19,649 bases of DNA from assembly GCA_947166165.1 (NCBI GenBank), contig CAMVDK010000016.1, forward strand, positions 1 to 19,649, given 5' to 3'. A program made the translations under genes and the position numbers. Below are positions 12,685 through 19,649 of the stretch, one piece after another (position 1 is the first letter of the stretch; every line of letters starts with the position of its first letter). The DNA is from an uncultured Porphyromonadaceae bacterium (GTDB lineage: Bacteria; Bacteroidota; Bacteroidia; Bacteroidales; Muribaculaceae). The notes beneath the pieces are model-generated. The model was not told the DNA's origin and ran no database searches. It saw only the letters and a program-made list of their open reading frames with translations.

Positions 12685-14562
12685 ATGACGAAAAAACTAC
12701 TCATCATGTGCTGTCTCCTGCTTTCGGCTGGAGCGGCGCTGGCCGCCGACTTCACCGTGAACGGGCTCAACTACCGCGAATGGGACAGCAACACGGCTAT
12801 CATCATGCCCAAGGGCGAAGATGCATCGTACAGTGGCATCGGCAACAGCAACTTCTCCACCACGGTGAGCTACGGTGGCAAGACCTACACAGTGGTGGGC
12901 ATTGCCGACGGGGCGTTTGCCAAAGCCAAGTTCAGCGGGGCTGTCACGCTGCCGTCCACCATCACCACCATCGGTTCCTACGCGTTCGATGCTGCCGAGG
13001 GAAGCAGCCTGACACTCGGCCCCAACGTGCAGTATCTGCTCGAAGCTGCTTTTGCCGGCAACAAGTTCACCACCGGATTCACGGTGGATGCCGGCAATCC
13101 CTATTTTGCCCACCTCACCGACAGCGACGGCACAGGGTCGAGCGGCGTGCTGGCCACCAAGGACAAGAAGACCCTGGTCAGCTACCCCGGCGGGAAGGGC
13201 AGCAGCAGCTGGTTCAGCAGCCCCAGCTACACCGTTCCGAACTGCATCACCGAGATTGGCGACTTTGCATTCTACATGAACAGCAAATTGGGTTCCATCA
13301 CTATCCCCAACACCGTCACGCGCATCGGCCGAGCAGCCTTCTACGAGTGCACCAACTTTTCGAAAATCACCATCCCCTCGTCGGTCACCGAATTGGGAAC
13401 GTCGGCCTTCTGCGGATGCGTGAACGTGACCAATCTGAGCTTTGCGTCGCCAAGCGGACTCACCGAGCTGCCCGGGCACTCGTTCTTCTACCTGATTTCG
13501 CTCAAGACCCTCACCCTTCCCGAAGGCGTGAAGCGTCTGGGGCTGATGTCGTTTGCCAGCTGCGAGGCGCTCACCACGGTGAACCTGTCGAGCACCGTTG
13601 AGCTTCTCGATTCCACCTGCTTCCTCGACGACCCCATCACCAAAATCGACCTCAAGAACGTGAAAGTGGTGGGCCACATGGCCTTCAGCGGCTGCACCGA
13701 GCTGACGCAAATCACCGGCGGCAACAATCTCCAAGAAATCCGCACATCGGCCTTCACGCGCTGCAACAAGCTCACCACCGTCACCATTCCCGAAGGCTTG
13801 AAGACGCTCTACCGCAACGCCTTCTTCCGCTGCACGAGCTTGACCACGCTCAACCTGCCCTCCACCCTGGAATGCATGAGCGGCAACCCGGCCGTGGGCT
13901 GCACTGCGCTGCAAACCATCAACATTCCCGAGAGCTGCCCGCACTTCAAGGTGATCGACGGCTCGGTCTACGCCACCACAGGCGCCACCGACCTGGAACA
14001 GACCCCCGACTACGACGGCGACCACAACCAGCCCACGGTGCTCGTGGGCGTTCCCGCCGCCCTGCCCAGCAAGGTGCTCAACGTGCCCGAGGGCGTCTAC
14101 GCACTGGGCTATCAGGCCTGCCGCGAGGTGAAGCTCACCGAGATGAATCTGCCCAAGTCGATGAAGGAGTTCCGCAGCTCGGCTGTGGGCACCATCGGCA
14201 CGCTGACCAAAATCACCTGCCTGGCCAAGGAACCGCCCACAATCGCGTCGACCTTTGCCGCAGCCGACTATACCAATGCGCTGGTCACCGTGCCCACCGT
14301 CAGCCTTGCCGACTATCAAGCGGCACCGTTCTGGCAGCAGTTCGAAAACTGGGCGACCGTCGACGTTGATTTCGGCGGCGAGGTGACCGGCGACCTCAAC
14401 GGCGACGGAAAGGTCGACATCGACGACGTGAACATCATCATCAACGTCATCCTCGAGAACCTTGAAGCCGACGAGTGCGCAAGCGACCCCGACGTCAATA
14501 GCAGCGGAACGGTCGACATCGAGGACCTGAACATGATTCTCAACATCATCTTGGCTCAATAG
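12685..14562 (+). CDS. Secreted BspA-type leucine-rich-repeat protein with C-terminal dockerin
   Basis: The product is 625 residues from the ATG at 12685; an in-frame ATG at 12628 overlaps the promoter and would spoil the signal peptide. Residues 1-20 are a signal peptide ending AALA-A. About residues 70-540 carry leucine-rich repeats of the BspA/TpLRR (LRR_5) type, with the pattern TIPxxVTxIGxxAFxxC repeated about every 22-23 residues, clearest at 187-245, 275-312 and 337-415. The last 57 residues (569-625) form a type I dockerin: two calcium-binding loops, DLNGDGKVDIDD and DVNSSGTVDIED, each followed by a helix. Family knowledge: BspA-like proteins bind host matrix or other bacteria. It lacks the T9SS-like tail of its neighbours. 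The dockerin partner (a cohesin) is not in the window. Confidence 0.9.
   Translation: MTKKLLIMCCLLLSAGAALAADFTVNGLNYREWDSNTAIIMPKGEDASYSGIGNSNFSTTVSYGGKTYTVVGIADGAFAKAKFSGAVTLPSTITTIGSYAFDAAEGSSLTLGPNVQYLLEAAFAGNKFTTGFTVDAGNPYFAHLTDSDGTGSSGVLATKDKKTLVSYPGGKGSSSWFSSPSYTVPNCITEIGDFAFYMNSKLGSITIPNTVTRIGRAAFYECTNFSKITIPSSVTELGTSAFCGCVNVTNLSFASPSGLTELPGHSFFYLISLKTLTLPEGVKRLGLMSFASCEALTTVNLSSTVELLDSTCFLDDPITKIDLKNVKVVGHMAFSGCTELTQITGGNNLQEIRTSAFTRCNKLTTVTIPEGLKTLYRNAFFRCTSLTTLNLPSTLECMSGNPAVGCTALQTINIPESCPHFKVIDGSVYATTGATDLEQTPDYDGDHNQPTVLVGVPAALPSKVLNVPEGVYALGYQACREVKLTEMNLPKSMKEFRSSAVGTIGTLTKITCLAKEPPTIASTFAAADYTNALVTVPTVSLADYQAAPFWQQFENWATVDVDFGGEVTGDLNGDGKVDIDDVNIIINVILENLEADECASDPDVNSSGTVDIEDLNMILNIILAQ
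14389..14559 (+). other. Dockerin type I domain coding segment
   Basis: This encodes the last 57 residues of the LRR protein. Two F-hand calcium loops with aspartates and asparagines at the ligand positions flank a linker containing one Cys (ECASDPD). Paired loops of this kind define dockerins. In the second loop, Ser-Ser replaces the usual Gly-Asp, so its calcium binding may be weaker. Confidence 0.8.
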
Positions 14563-14599
14563 CATCTTCTTCATAACCACTATCAATTAACCTGAAAGA

Positions 14600-14629
14600 G
14601 GCGCCGCGACCGTTGATGGCCGTGGCGCC
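14600..14629. terminator. Hairpin between convergent genes, possible bidirectional terminator
   Basis: GGCGCC (14600-14605) pairs with GGCGCC (14624-14629), and the next six positions pair with one G-U wobble and one A-C mismatch, leaving a 6-nt loop. It lies between convergent stop codons at 14562 and 14686. There is no real T-tract on either side (only CTCTTTC on the minus strand), so termination is plausible but weakly supported. Confidence 0.45.
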
Positions 14630-14651
14630 CCTGCTTATTGACTGTGGTCGG

Positions 14652-14670
14652 GTGCGGCAGATGGCCGCAC
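14652..14670. other. Second convergent-region hairpin
   Basis: GTGCGGC (14652-14658) pairs perfectly with GCCGCAC (14664-14670) over a 5-nt loop. It sits 15 nt below the stop codon of the 1028-residue gene. No T-tract follows it. It may protect the transcript's 3' end or help termination; that is inference. Confidence 0.45.
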
Positions 14671-14685
14671 GTCATGCAGTGCGCG

Positions 14686-17600
14686 TCACTTGACGAGGAA
14701 CTTGTGTCCGTTCTGGATGTAGATGCCCGGGGTCAAGGTGCCCACCACGCGGCGGCCCATCACATCGAAGATGGGTGCGTTGCGGTCGATGGCGGCAACC
14801 TCCACATCGGTGATGGCCGTCACATCCTCGGGCTCGAGCACGAAGTTGGCCATCTGGGGCTCGCCGTCGGTAAAGGTAAGCTGGCCGGTAGCGGGCTTGT
14901 AGCCCTCGGCAGTGACGGTGACATCGTAGCTGCGTCCCGACTGCACCACGGGAATCTCGAAGCGACCCTCGGCGTCGGTGATGCCGGTGTAGGTCACCTT
15001 GGCATCGAGCGCGCGACGCAGGCCTTCGGGCTGCTCGGGCTCGGCAGGCTCTTCATCGCGGGCGGTGAGCGTCACCACAGCACCTGCCACGGGCTGCTGG
15101 TCGACGTCGGTCACGGTGCCCGAATAGGTCAGGGCCTCGGTGCTCACGGTCATATACATCACCGGCAGCGCGCTGGCCTGGAAGTTGCTGCTCAGCGAAT
15201 AGTCGCTCGAACGGTAGACGCTCTGACCGGTCACGCTGGTGTCGTGCTGGAAGTAGGTGGTGGCCCAGCTGCTGCTCTCGGAGTGCAGGCACACACGCAG
15301 GTTCTGGCCGGTGTAGACGAAGGGCTCAGCCAGTTCCACGACCACAATGTCGGCATCGGTCTTGGTCACATTGTAGGCATAGCTGCCGTCGTAGATGCTG
15401 GTCATGGCCGCCATCTTGTCGGCATCGAGCAGCACGTTCTGCGGGGTGGCGTCGGAGGTGTTCTCGAGCCACACCTTCAGCGTGCCGTTGAAGCTCTTTG
15501 CGCTGGAGCCGTGACCCTTGAAGGCGATGCGCGTGATCTTGCTTCCGGCAGCGATGCCAAGCAGTTCGGCGGTGTAGACGGTCTCGCTCTCGCTGTTGTT
15601 GTTATACAGGTTCAGCGGGGCGGCGTTGCGGTTCTCGCCGTCGTTGCTGGTGCCCACCACCACGTCGCGCGTGGCGCTCTCCTCGTTGATGGTCACCGGG
15701 ACAGTGGCTACGGTCTGGAAGCCGTTGTCGCCCGGCAGGAAGTAATTGTTGCTGATGAAGCTGAACCGGGCCTCGAAGGTGCCGGCGTGCGAAGGCAGGA
15801 TGCTGAAGGTGTAGGTGACTTCGCCATTGGCGGCAATCTCCTCGCCTTCGACCTCGGCCATGCATTCAAACTCCTCGCCCTCGTAGAAGTAGACGTAGCC
15901 CTTGTAGGAGCCGGCCTCCTCCACGTTGGCCGTGAGGTTCTTGAGCGTCACGGTGGCGGTCATGGTGTTGTTCACCATTCCCACGGCAGGCATATTGACG
16001 GCCGTGATGAAGGCATCGTGCTCGACCTGCGCCACGCTGAAGCCCAGAATGTTGTCGATGCGGGCATTGCCGGCGGCAAAGGCGATGTAGCCCTCGCCGG
16101 CGGGCACGTTGTCGACGGTGAAGCGGGTGAACACATACTTGGTGTTGCTGCCCCAGGCGGTGCCGGAGTACTCGCTGGAGAGGCGGTCGGCATCGTTGTC
16201 GGCGTCGATCGATAGGGTGCGCAGCAGCGTCCAATCCTCGCGGTCGGTCGAGTAGTAGACCTCCACCATCGAGGTGCTGCCATAGTTGCGGGCGGCGTCG
16301 AAGCTGAGCGTCTCACCCTCGGCAACCAGCAGTCGCGGCGAGATGAGCTTGGTGGGCTGCTCGCCGTCGTTGTTGGCGTAGTACCTGTTGTCGCCCACCA
16401 CGAGCTTGTTGCTGGTGGCCCAGCCGCCCATGTTGATCATGTTGGCAGGAATCTGGCCGTCCTCGAAGTCGACATACCACTTGCTGGGGTCGAGCACCTC
16501 GCCCGTGAGGTTGACCACCTGGTCGTCGATGCCCTCGCCCTTGATGGTGAGCGTGCCGTTCTTCACGCCGGGCTGCTGGCTGGCCAGCGTGACCTCGATG
16601 TCGAGCGCGCTGTGCTTGGCCACGGTGACGGGAGCGGTGGTGGTGGTGAAGCCCTCACCTTCCACAACAATCGATGTGATGTTCATCGGCGCAGCACCAT
16701 CGTTGGCGATGGTGATGTTGCGCGTGACGGCTGCCGTGGCCAGGCCGAACTGCTGGGTTCCTCCATTCTCCAGCACCTGAGCGTCGTGGTTGTAGAGGGT
16801 TGCGATGGGCGCATAGGGAACGGGGGTGTAGTTCTTGATGCCCTTGTTGGTGCCGGTGACTCCCTCAACCACGTCGTAGCGGCGTCCCTTGGTGGTGCTG
16901 CCCTGCTGAGGCTCGATGCTGGCCTCGTCGATGGTGGCGCTGATGGCGATGGGGTCGCTCTGCTGGCCGGGCTCCAGGGTCACACCCACGGGGTCGGTGA
17001 CGAGCAGGCGCTCCACCACATAGTCGTTGCCCTCGCCGGGCATCATCAGGGCGATGCTCAGCGTGTAGCCTTCGTCGCCGGGGGTCAAGGTCACCTCGCC
17101 GGTGTTCTTGAGCACCACCGTGGCGGCCACGGTGAACTGGTTGTTCTCGTCGCAGTCAATGGTCAGTGCGTCGACAGCCGGGGTGACGGTGGCTATCGTG
17201 AGGCCCTTCGAAAGCACGACGTCGGCGCTGGTGGCCGTGAAGTCGTCGATAATCACATTCTCGGCACGGATGCCAATGAGCGTGCCATCCTCAATGCCGG
17301 TGAGCTCCACCTCGGTGAAGTCGAAACTCACCAGTCCGGGGTCCTCGAAGGGGATCAGGTCGCCGCGCACGTAGGCACCGTCCTGCTTGGTGACTTTGTA
17401 GAAGCGGATATTACCGCTGGTGGTGGCCTTCTTCACCTGCAGGCTGACGGTGCCGCTCACAGCGGGTGTCACGAGCAGGTCGTTGAGTTCCACTTCTTCG
17501 CCATCGCCCCAAATCCAATCCTGATAGTACTGGTTGCCGGCTTGGAATGCACCCGAGCCATCAACGCCGCCATCGGCCAGATAGGTGTAAGTCACTTTCT

Positions 17601-17772
17601 GCGAGGCATAGGTGCCTTTGCTCACCAGGTGTCCCCACCCGGGTGCAGCGCGGAATTCCTCGTTGCTCGCGTCCACGATGGTGTTGAAGTCGGCCACATA
17701 GGGCGACACGACGCTGGCATTCACAGCCAGGGCCGAGACCATCGCGAGGAAAAACAGATTCAGCTTCCTCAT
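14686..17772 (-). CDS. Large secreted adhesin-like protein, choice-of-anchor J-like, T9SS-like C terminus
   Basis: The product is 1028 residues. Apparent domains: signal peptide (1-19); a choice-of-anchor J-like jelly roll (about 22-180); a beta-sandwich of the kind used for unpaired Ig-like repeats (190-325); a HYDIN/choice-of-anchor D-like segment (330-427, with TRNITIANDGAAPMNITSI); a second choice-of-anchor J-like domain (430-582, starting WYVDFEDGQIPANM, with SFDAARNYGS); another beta-sandwich (588-697); a further beta domain (700-878); a carboxypeptidase-regulatory-like domain (882-980) interrupted by an acidic insert with GLRRAL (917-922); and a T9SS-like C-terminal signal (985-1028, with IFDVMGRRVVGTLTPGIYI). 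No protease or hydrolase motif is seen. Domain names come from pattern recognition. An extracellular binding role is likely. Confidence 0.88.
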   Translation of the reverse strand: MRKLNLFFLAMVSALAVNASVVSPYVADFNTIVDASNEEFRAAPGWGHLVSKGTYASQKVTYTYLADGGVDGSGAFQAGNQYYQDWIWGDGEEVELNDLLVTPAVSGTVSLQVKKATTSGNIRFYKVTKQDGAYVRGDLIPFEDPGLVSFDFTEVELTGIEDGTLIGIRAENVIIDDFTATSADVVLSKGLTIATVTPAVDALTIDCDENNQFTVAATVVLKNTGEVTLTPGDEGYTLSIALMMPGEGNDYVVERLLVTDPVGVTLEPGQQSDPIAISATIDEASIEPQQGSTTKGRRYDVVEGVTGTNKGIKNYTPVPYAPIATLYNHDAQVLENGGTQQFGLATAAVTRNITIANDGAAPMNITSIVVEGEGFTTTTAPVTVAKHSALDIEVTLASQQPGVKNGTLTIKGEGIDDQVVNLTGEVLDPSKWYVDFEDGQIPANMINMGGWATSNKLVVGDNRYYANNDGEQPTKLISPRLLVAEGETLSFDAARNYGSTSMVEVYYSTDREDWTLLRTLSIDADNDADRLSSEYSGTAWGSNTKYVFTRFTVDNVPAGEGYIAFAAGNARIDNILGFSVAQVEHDAFITAVNMPAVGMVNNTMTATVTLKNLTANVEEAGSYKGYVYFYEGEEFECMAEVEGEEIAANGEVTYTFSILPSHAGTFEARFSFISNNYFLPGDNGFQTVATVPVTINEESATRDVVVGTSNDGENRNAAPLNLYNNNSESETVYTAELLGIAAGSKITRIAFKGHGSSAKSFNGTLKVWLENTSDATPQNVLLDADKMAAMTSIYDGSYAYNVTKTDADIVVVELAEPFVYTGQNLRVCLHSESSSWATTYFQHDTSVTGQSVYRSSDYSLSSNFQASALPVMYMTVSTEALTYSGTVTDVDQQPVAGAVVTLTARDEEPAEPEQPEGLRRALDAKVTYTGITDAEGRFEIPVVQSGRSYDVTVTAEGYKPATGQLTFTDGEPQMANFVLEPEDVTAITDVEVAAIDRNAPIFDVMGRRVVGTLTPGIYIQNGHKFLVK

Positions 17773-17887
17773 ACAATAATTTGATTTTAAAAGTTCTTCA
17801 TATCGGGCCTAAACAATCTTCACAATTGGGGCTGTCGACCAGCCGTGGCCCAAATGCAGCTCGGTCTACCCTTTCTTTTACGAGCGG

Positions 17888-17916
17888 CAAAGTTACTAAT
17901 TATTGGTAGAATCAAA
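17888..17916 (-). promoter_or_regulatory. Promoter of the 1028-residue secreted-protein gene
   Basis: TAACTTTG on the minus strand (17895-17888) is a perfect -7 element. TTTG (17916-17913) lies 17 bp upstream, slightly closer than the usual 19-21. The predicted leader is about 108 nt and can fold: GGCTG/CAGCC (17830-17834 with 17840-17844) inside an outer GGGCC/GGCCC pair (17805-17809 with 17847-17851). Confidence 0.6.
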
Positions 17917-17965
17917 ACCACCAATTATAATATTTTTTCAATATTTTGCATTACTGGCATGACGC

Positions 17966-19513
17966 TCAACAGCACTGCCAGGCGTCGATGGTGCGGGTGG
18001 CGGGGTCGATGTTCATGCCCAGCAGGTGCACCGGGCGGCCGTCGCCGCGCCATTTGGCGGCGTAGTCCTTGCGGCGCAGCTGCTCCATGGCCTCGGCCAC
18101 CGTCTTGCCGTACTTGAGCTCGACCACATAGATGCCGCCGGGCAGGCGCAGCACGATGTCGGCGCGGCCGTCGCTGGTGCGGTCCTCGGCCATGACGTCG
18201 GCCCCGAACGAGGCCAGCACAGCGTAAAGCACCGACTGGTAGTGCTTCTCGCTGGCCACCGTGGCATCGTAGGGGATGCTGTGGAAAAAGTCCGTCAGAC
18301 GCGACATGAACCCGTCCAGGTCGCCCTGGCGCACGAGCTTCGTGTAGGCCAGCTGCAGATACGTCTTTCGCTCGAGTGGTTCGGGAGTGGTGTATTCGGT
18401 CAGCGATTTGCCAAGCCCGATGCGCACCTCCTTGTTGGGGATGCCCAGGTAGTAAATGCCGTCGTCGTAGTCCTTGATGGTGAGGTAGCCGCTCTGGTAA
18501 AGCACTGGCACCACGTCGGTGATCTGCGTGGTGGGCTTGTCGAAACGCGACTCATCGGTCACGATGCTGTCCATGTCGGTGATTTCGAAACGGAACTGCT
18601 TCAGCAATTCCAGCAGCCATGTGGGCGTGCCGGTGCCGAACCAGTGCAGGCCGAGTTCTTTGGTCGACAGGGCAGCGATCAGGCTGAAGGGGTTGTAAAT
18701 GTCGGTCAACCGGCGGCTGAAGTGGTAGCCGTCGTAGTACTCCTTGAGGCTTGCCGCGCACTCGTCGAAGGTGATGCCCTGGCTCTGGGCCATGCGCTCG
18801 ATGCCCGGGCGCAGCTGCGTGAGCATCTCGTGCTCGGTGATGCCGCAGATGTCCTCGTAGTCGGGGAGCATCGAGATGTTCAGCAGGTTGTTCAGCTCGC
18901 TGAAGATGCTCAGCTGCGAGAACTTGGTGATGCCCGTGAGCATCACGAAGCGCAGCCGCGCCGCCAGGCCTTTGAGCGGACTGTAGAGGTCGCGAACGTA
19001 GCCTCTTATCTCGTCGAGCTGCTCGGGTTTTCCGGTCGAGTCGAGCAGCGGAGCGTCGTACTCGTCGATGAGCACCGCCACCCCCTGGCCGGTGCGCTCG
19101 TAGGCGGTGTTGATCAGCCGCTTGAGGCGGGTGCCGTAGCTGTCGGCGGCAACGGTCGGGATGCCGTAGTCGCGCTCATAGTCCGCGAGCATGTCGTTCA
19201 TCATCGACAGGAAGAACTCCAGCTTCACGGCCTTGCACAGGCTCATGTCGAGGTAGATGACCGGGTGCGCCGTCCACTGCTGCTCCAGGCGGCCCATGGC
19301 CAGCCCCTCGAACAGCTCGCGCCGGCCCTCGAAGTAGTAGCGCAGCGTGGACAGCATCAGCGACTTGCCGAACCGACGGGGACGGCTCAGAAAGTAATAT
19401 TTGCCCGATTTCACGAGGCGGTAGAGCACCTCGGTCTTATCGATGTAGACCATCTGGTCGTTGCGCACGTTGGCGAAGTCCTGCTCGCCTACGGGGTAAA
19501 TCAAGTCAGTCAT
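17966..19513 (-). CDS. AAA-ATPase-like / PD-(D/E)XK nuclease-like protein
   Basis: The product is 515 residues. The N-terminal half matches the AAA-ATPase-like family common in gut Bacteroidales: FLSRPRRFGKSL (41-52) holds the Walker A-like R-F-G-K-S, and VAVLIDEYDAPLLD (145-158) is a Walker B-like strand. The C-terminal part matches the PD-(D/E)XK nuclease-like domain paired with it (formerly DUF1703): Asp452 in GRADIVLRL and Glu465-x-Lys467 in YVVELKYGK form the catalytic pattern. All these residues are intact. The cellular role of the family is not established. The start at 19511-19513 follows its own promoter. A 55-bp stretch at its 3' end is identical to the end of a second copy at the right edge of the window. 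Confidence 0.9.
   Translation of the reverse strand: MTDLIYPVGEQDFANVRNDQMVYIDKTEVLYRLVKSGKYYFLSRPRRFGKSLMLSTLRYYFEGRRELFEGLAMGRLEQQWTAHPVIYLDMSLCKAVKLEFFLSMMNDMLADYERDYGIPTVAADSYGTRLKRLINTAYERTGQGVAVLIDEYDAPLLDSTGKPEQLDEIRGYVRDLYSPLKGLAARLRFVMLTGITKFSQLSIFSELNNLLNISMLPDYEDICGITEHEMLTQLRPGIERMAQSQGITFDECAASLKEYYDGYHFSRRLTDIYNPFSLIAALSTKELGLHWFGTGTPTWLLELLKQFRFEITDMDSIVTDESRFDKPTTQITDVVPVLYQSGYLTIKDYDDGIYYLGIPNKEVRIGLGKSLTEYTTPEPLERKTYLQLAYTKLVRQGDLDGFMSRLTDFFHSIPYDATVASEKHYQSVLYAVLASFGADVMAEDRTSDGRADIVLRLPGGIYVVELKYGKTVAEAMEQLRRKDYAAKWRGDGRPVHLLGMNIDPATRTIDAWQCC
17973..18027. repeat. 55-bp direct repeat (3' end of ATPase/nuclease gene), copy 1
   Basis: These bases are identical to 19595-19649 and encode LLGMNIDPATRTIDAWQC in both genes. 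The match ends on the left at the final codons, where the two genes diverge (Cys-stop here, Gln-Pro-Ala-stop in the other). On the right it may continue beyond the window. Confidence 0.95.
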
Positions 19514-19541
19514 GATGCAGGGTCATTGTTCGTTCAACTTG

Positions 19542-19572
19542 CAAAGTTAGGCATTCTTTCGGAGAATCGCAA
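19542..19572 (-). promoter_or_regulatory. Promoter of the AAA-ATPase-like gene
   Basis: TTG (19572-19570) on the minus strand is followed after 20 bp by TAACTTTG (19549-19542). Transcription would start near 19535, about 22 nt before the ATG. The -33 element is only about 10 bp after the stop codon of the upstream paralogue, so each copy may carry its own compact promoter. Confidence 0.7.
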
Positions 19573-19581
19573 GCCGCACGG

Positions 19582-19649
19582 TCATGCCGGCTGACACTGC
19601 CAGGCGTCGATGGTGCGGGTGGCGGGGTCGATGTTCATGCCCAGCAGGT
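19582..19649 (-). CDS. 3' end of a tandem AAA-ATPase-like / PD-(D/E)XK paralogue
   Basis: Reading the minus strand, this gives LLGMNIDPATRTIDAWQCQPA and a TGA stop at 19584-19582. Eighteen consecutive residues and 55 consecutive bases match the end of the neighbouring 515-residue protein; only the last few codons differ. The rest of the gene lies beyond the right edge, so intactness cannot be judged. It is on the same strand as its neighbour, 68 nt from stop to start, which indicates a head-to-tail duplication. Confidence 0.88.
   Translation of the reverse strand, partial: LLGMNIDPATRTIDAWQCQPA
19595..19649. repeat. 55-bp direct repeat, copy 2 (truncated by window edge)
   Basis: This is identical to 17973-18027. 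The repeat reaches the last base of the window, so its true length is unknown and is at least 55 bp. The distance between copies is 1622 bp, about one gene plus its promoter. Confidence 0.95.

Noticed and set aside
12697..14586. A 629-codon minus-strand ORF opposite the LRR-dockerin gene
   Set aside because: It is antisense to a clear gene with a signal peptide, repeats and a dockerin. Its translation is low-complexity, rich in Val, Gly, Asp, His and Ala, typical of the reverse reading of GC-rich code.
18026..19594. A 522-codon plus-strand ORF opposite the AAA-ATPase-like gene
   Set aside because: Walker and nuclease motifs are on the minus strand; the plus reading has no motif and runs across the minus-strand promoter.

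Overview
The window reads as Bacteroidota, most likely a GC-rich gut Bacteroidales (Muribaculaceae or Prevotellaceae-like; the family is inference). The evidence is consistent: the str and S10 ribosomal operons are joined without tuf between them; Shine-Dalgarno sequences are essentially absent; six of the seven promoters proposed here fit the Bacteroidota -33 TTG / -7 TAnnTTTG pattern well, the seventh having only a clear -7; and three secreted proteins end in a C-terminal segment resembling type IX secretion (T9SS) sorting signals.

Layout. Positions 1-6252 hold a minus-strand translation operon, transcribed right to left: rpsL, rpsG, fusA, rpsJ, rplC, rplD, rplW, rplB and the start of rpsS, which runs off the left edge. 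Its promoter lies near 6384-6415, followed by a leader of about 125 nt with a strong hairpin. Positions 6416-8740 hold a non-coding stretch, a terminator, a small secreted protein with a carboxypeptidase-regulatory-like domain, and an unrecognised nine-helix membrane protein. Positions 8789-9421 hold a two-copy 38-bp inverted-arm repeat directly after a stand-alone dTDP-4-dehydrorhamnose 3,5-epimerase gene (rfbC). Positions 9494-17772 hold three large secreted proteins: an 899-residue discoidin/Ig-like protein, a divergently transcribed BspA-type leucine-rich-repeat protein ending in a dockerin, and a 1028-residue choice-of-anchor J-like protein. Positions 17966-19649 hold an AAA-ATPase-like/PD-(D/E)XK protein and the last codons of a near-identical tandem paralogue at the right edge.

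How it fits together. The left third is housekeeping translation machinery. The middle and right are accessory surface functions, each gene apparently with its own promoter rather than forming one operon. The three proteins with sorting-like C termini are probably exported across the outer membrane by T9SS. The dockerin protein lacks such a signal and must reach its site another way. I found no CRISPR array, tRNA, rRNA, transposase or phage gene. Nothing here clearly shows a new biological system. The best leads are the tandem ATPase/nuclease duplication, the 38-bp repeats, the dockerin-tailed LRR protein and the structured gaps in the ribosomal operon.
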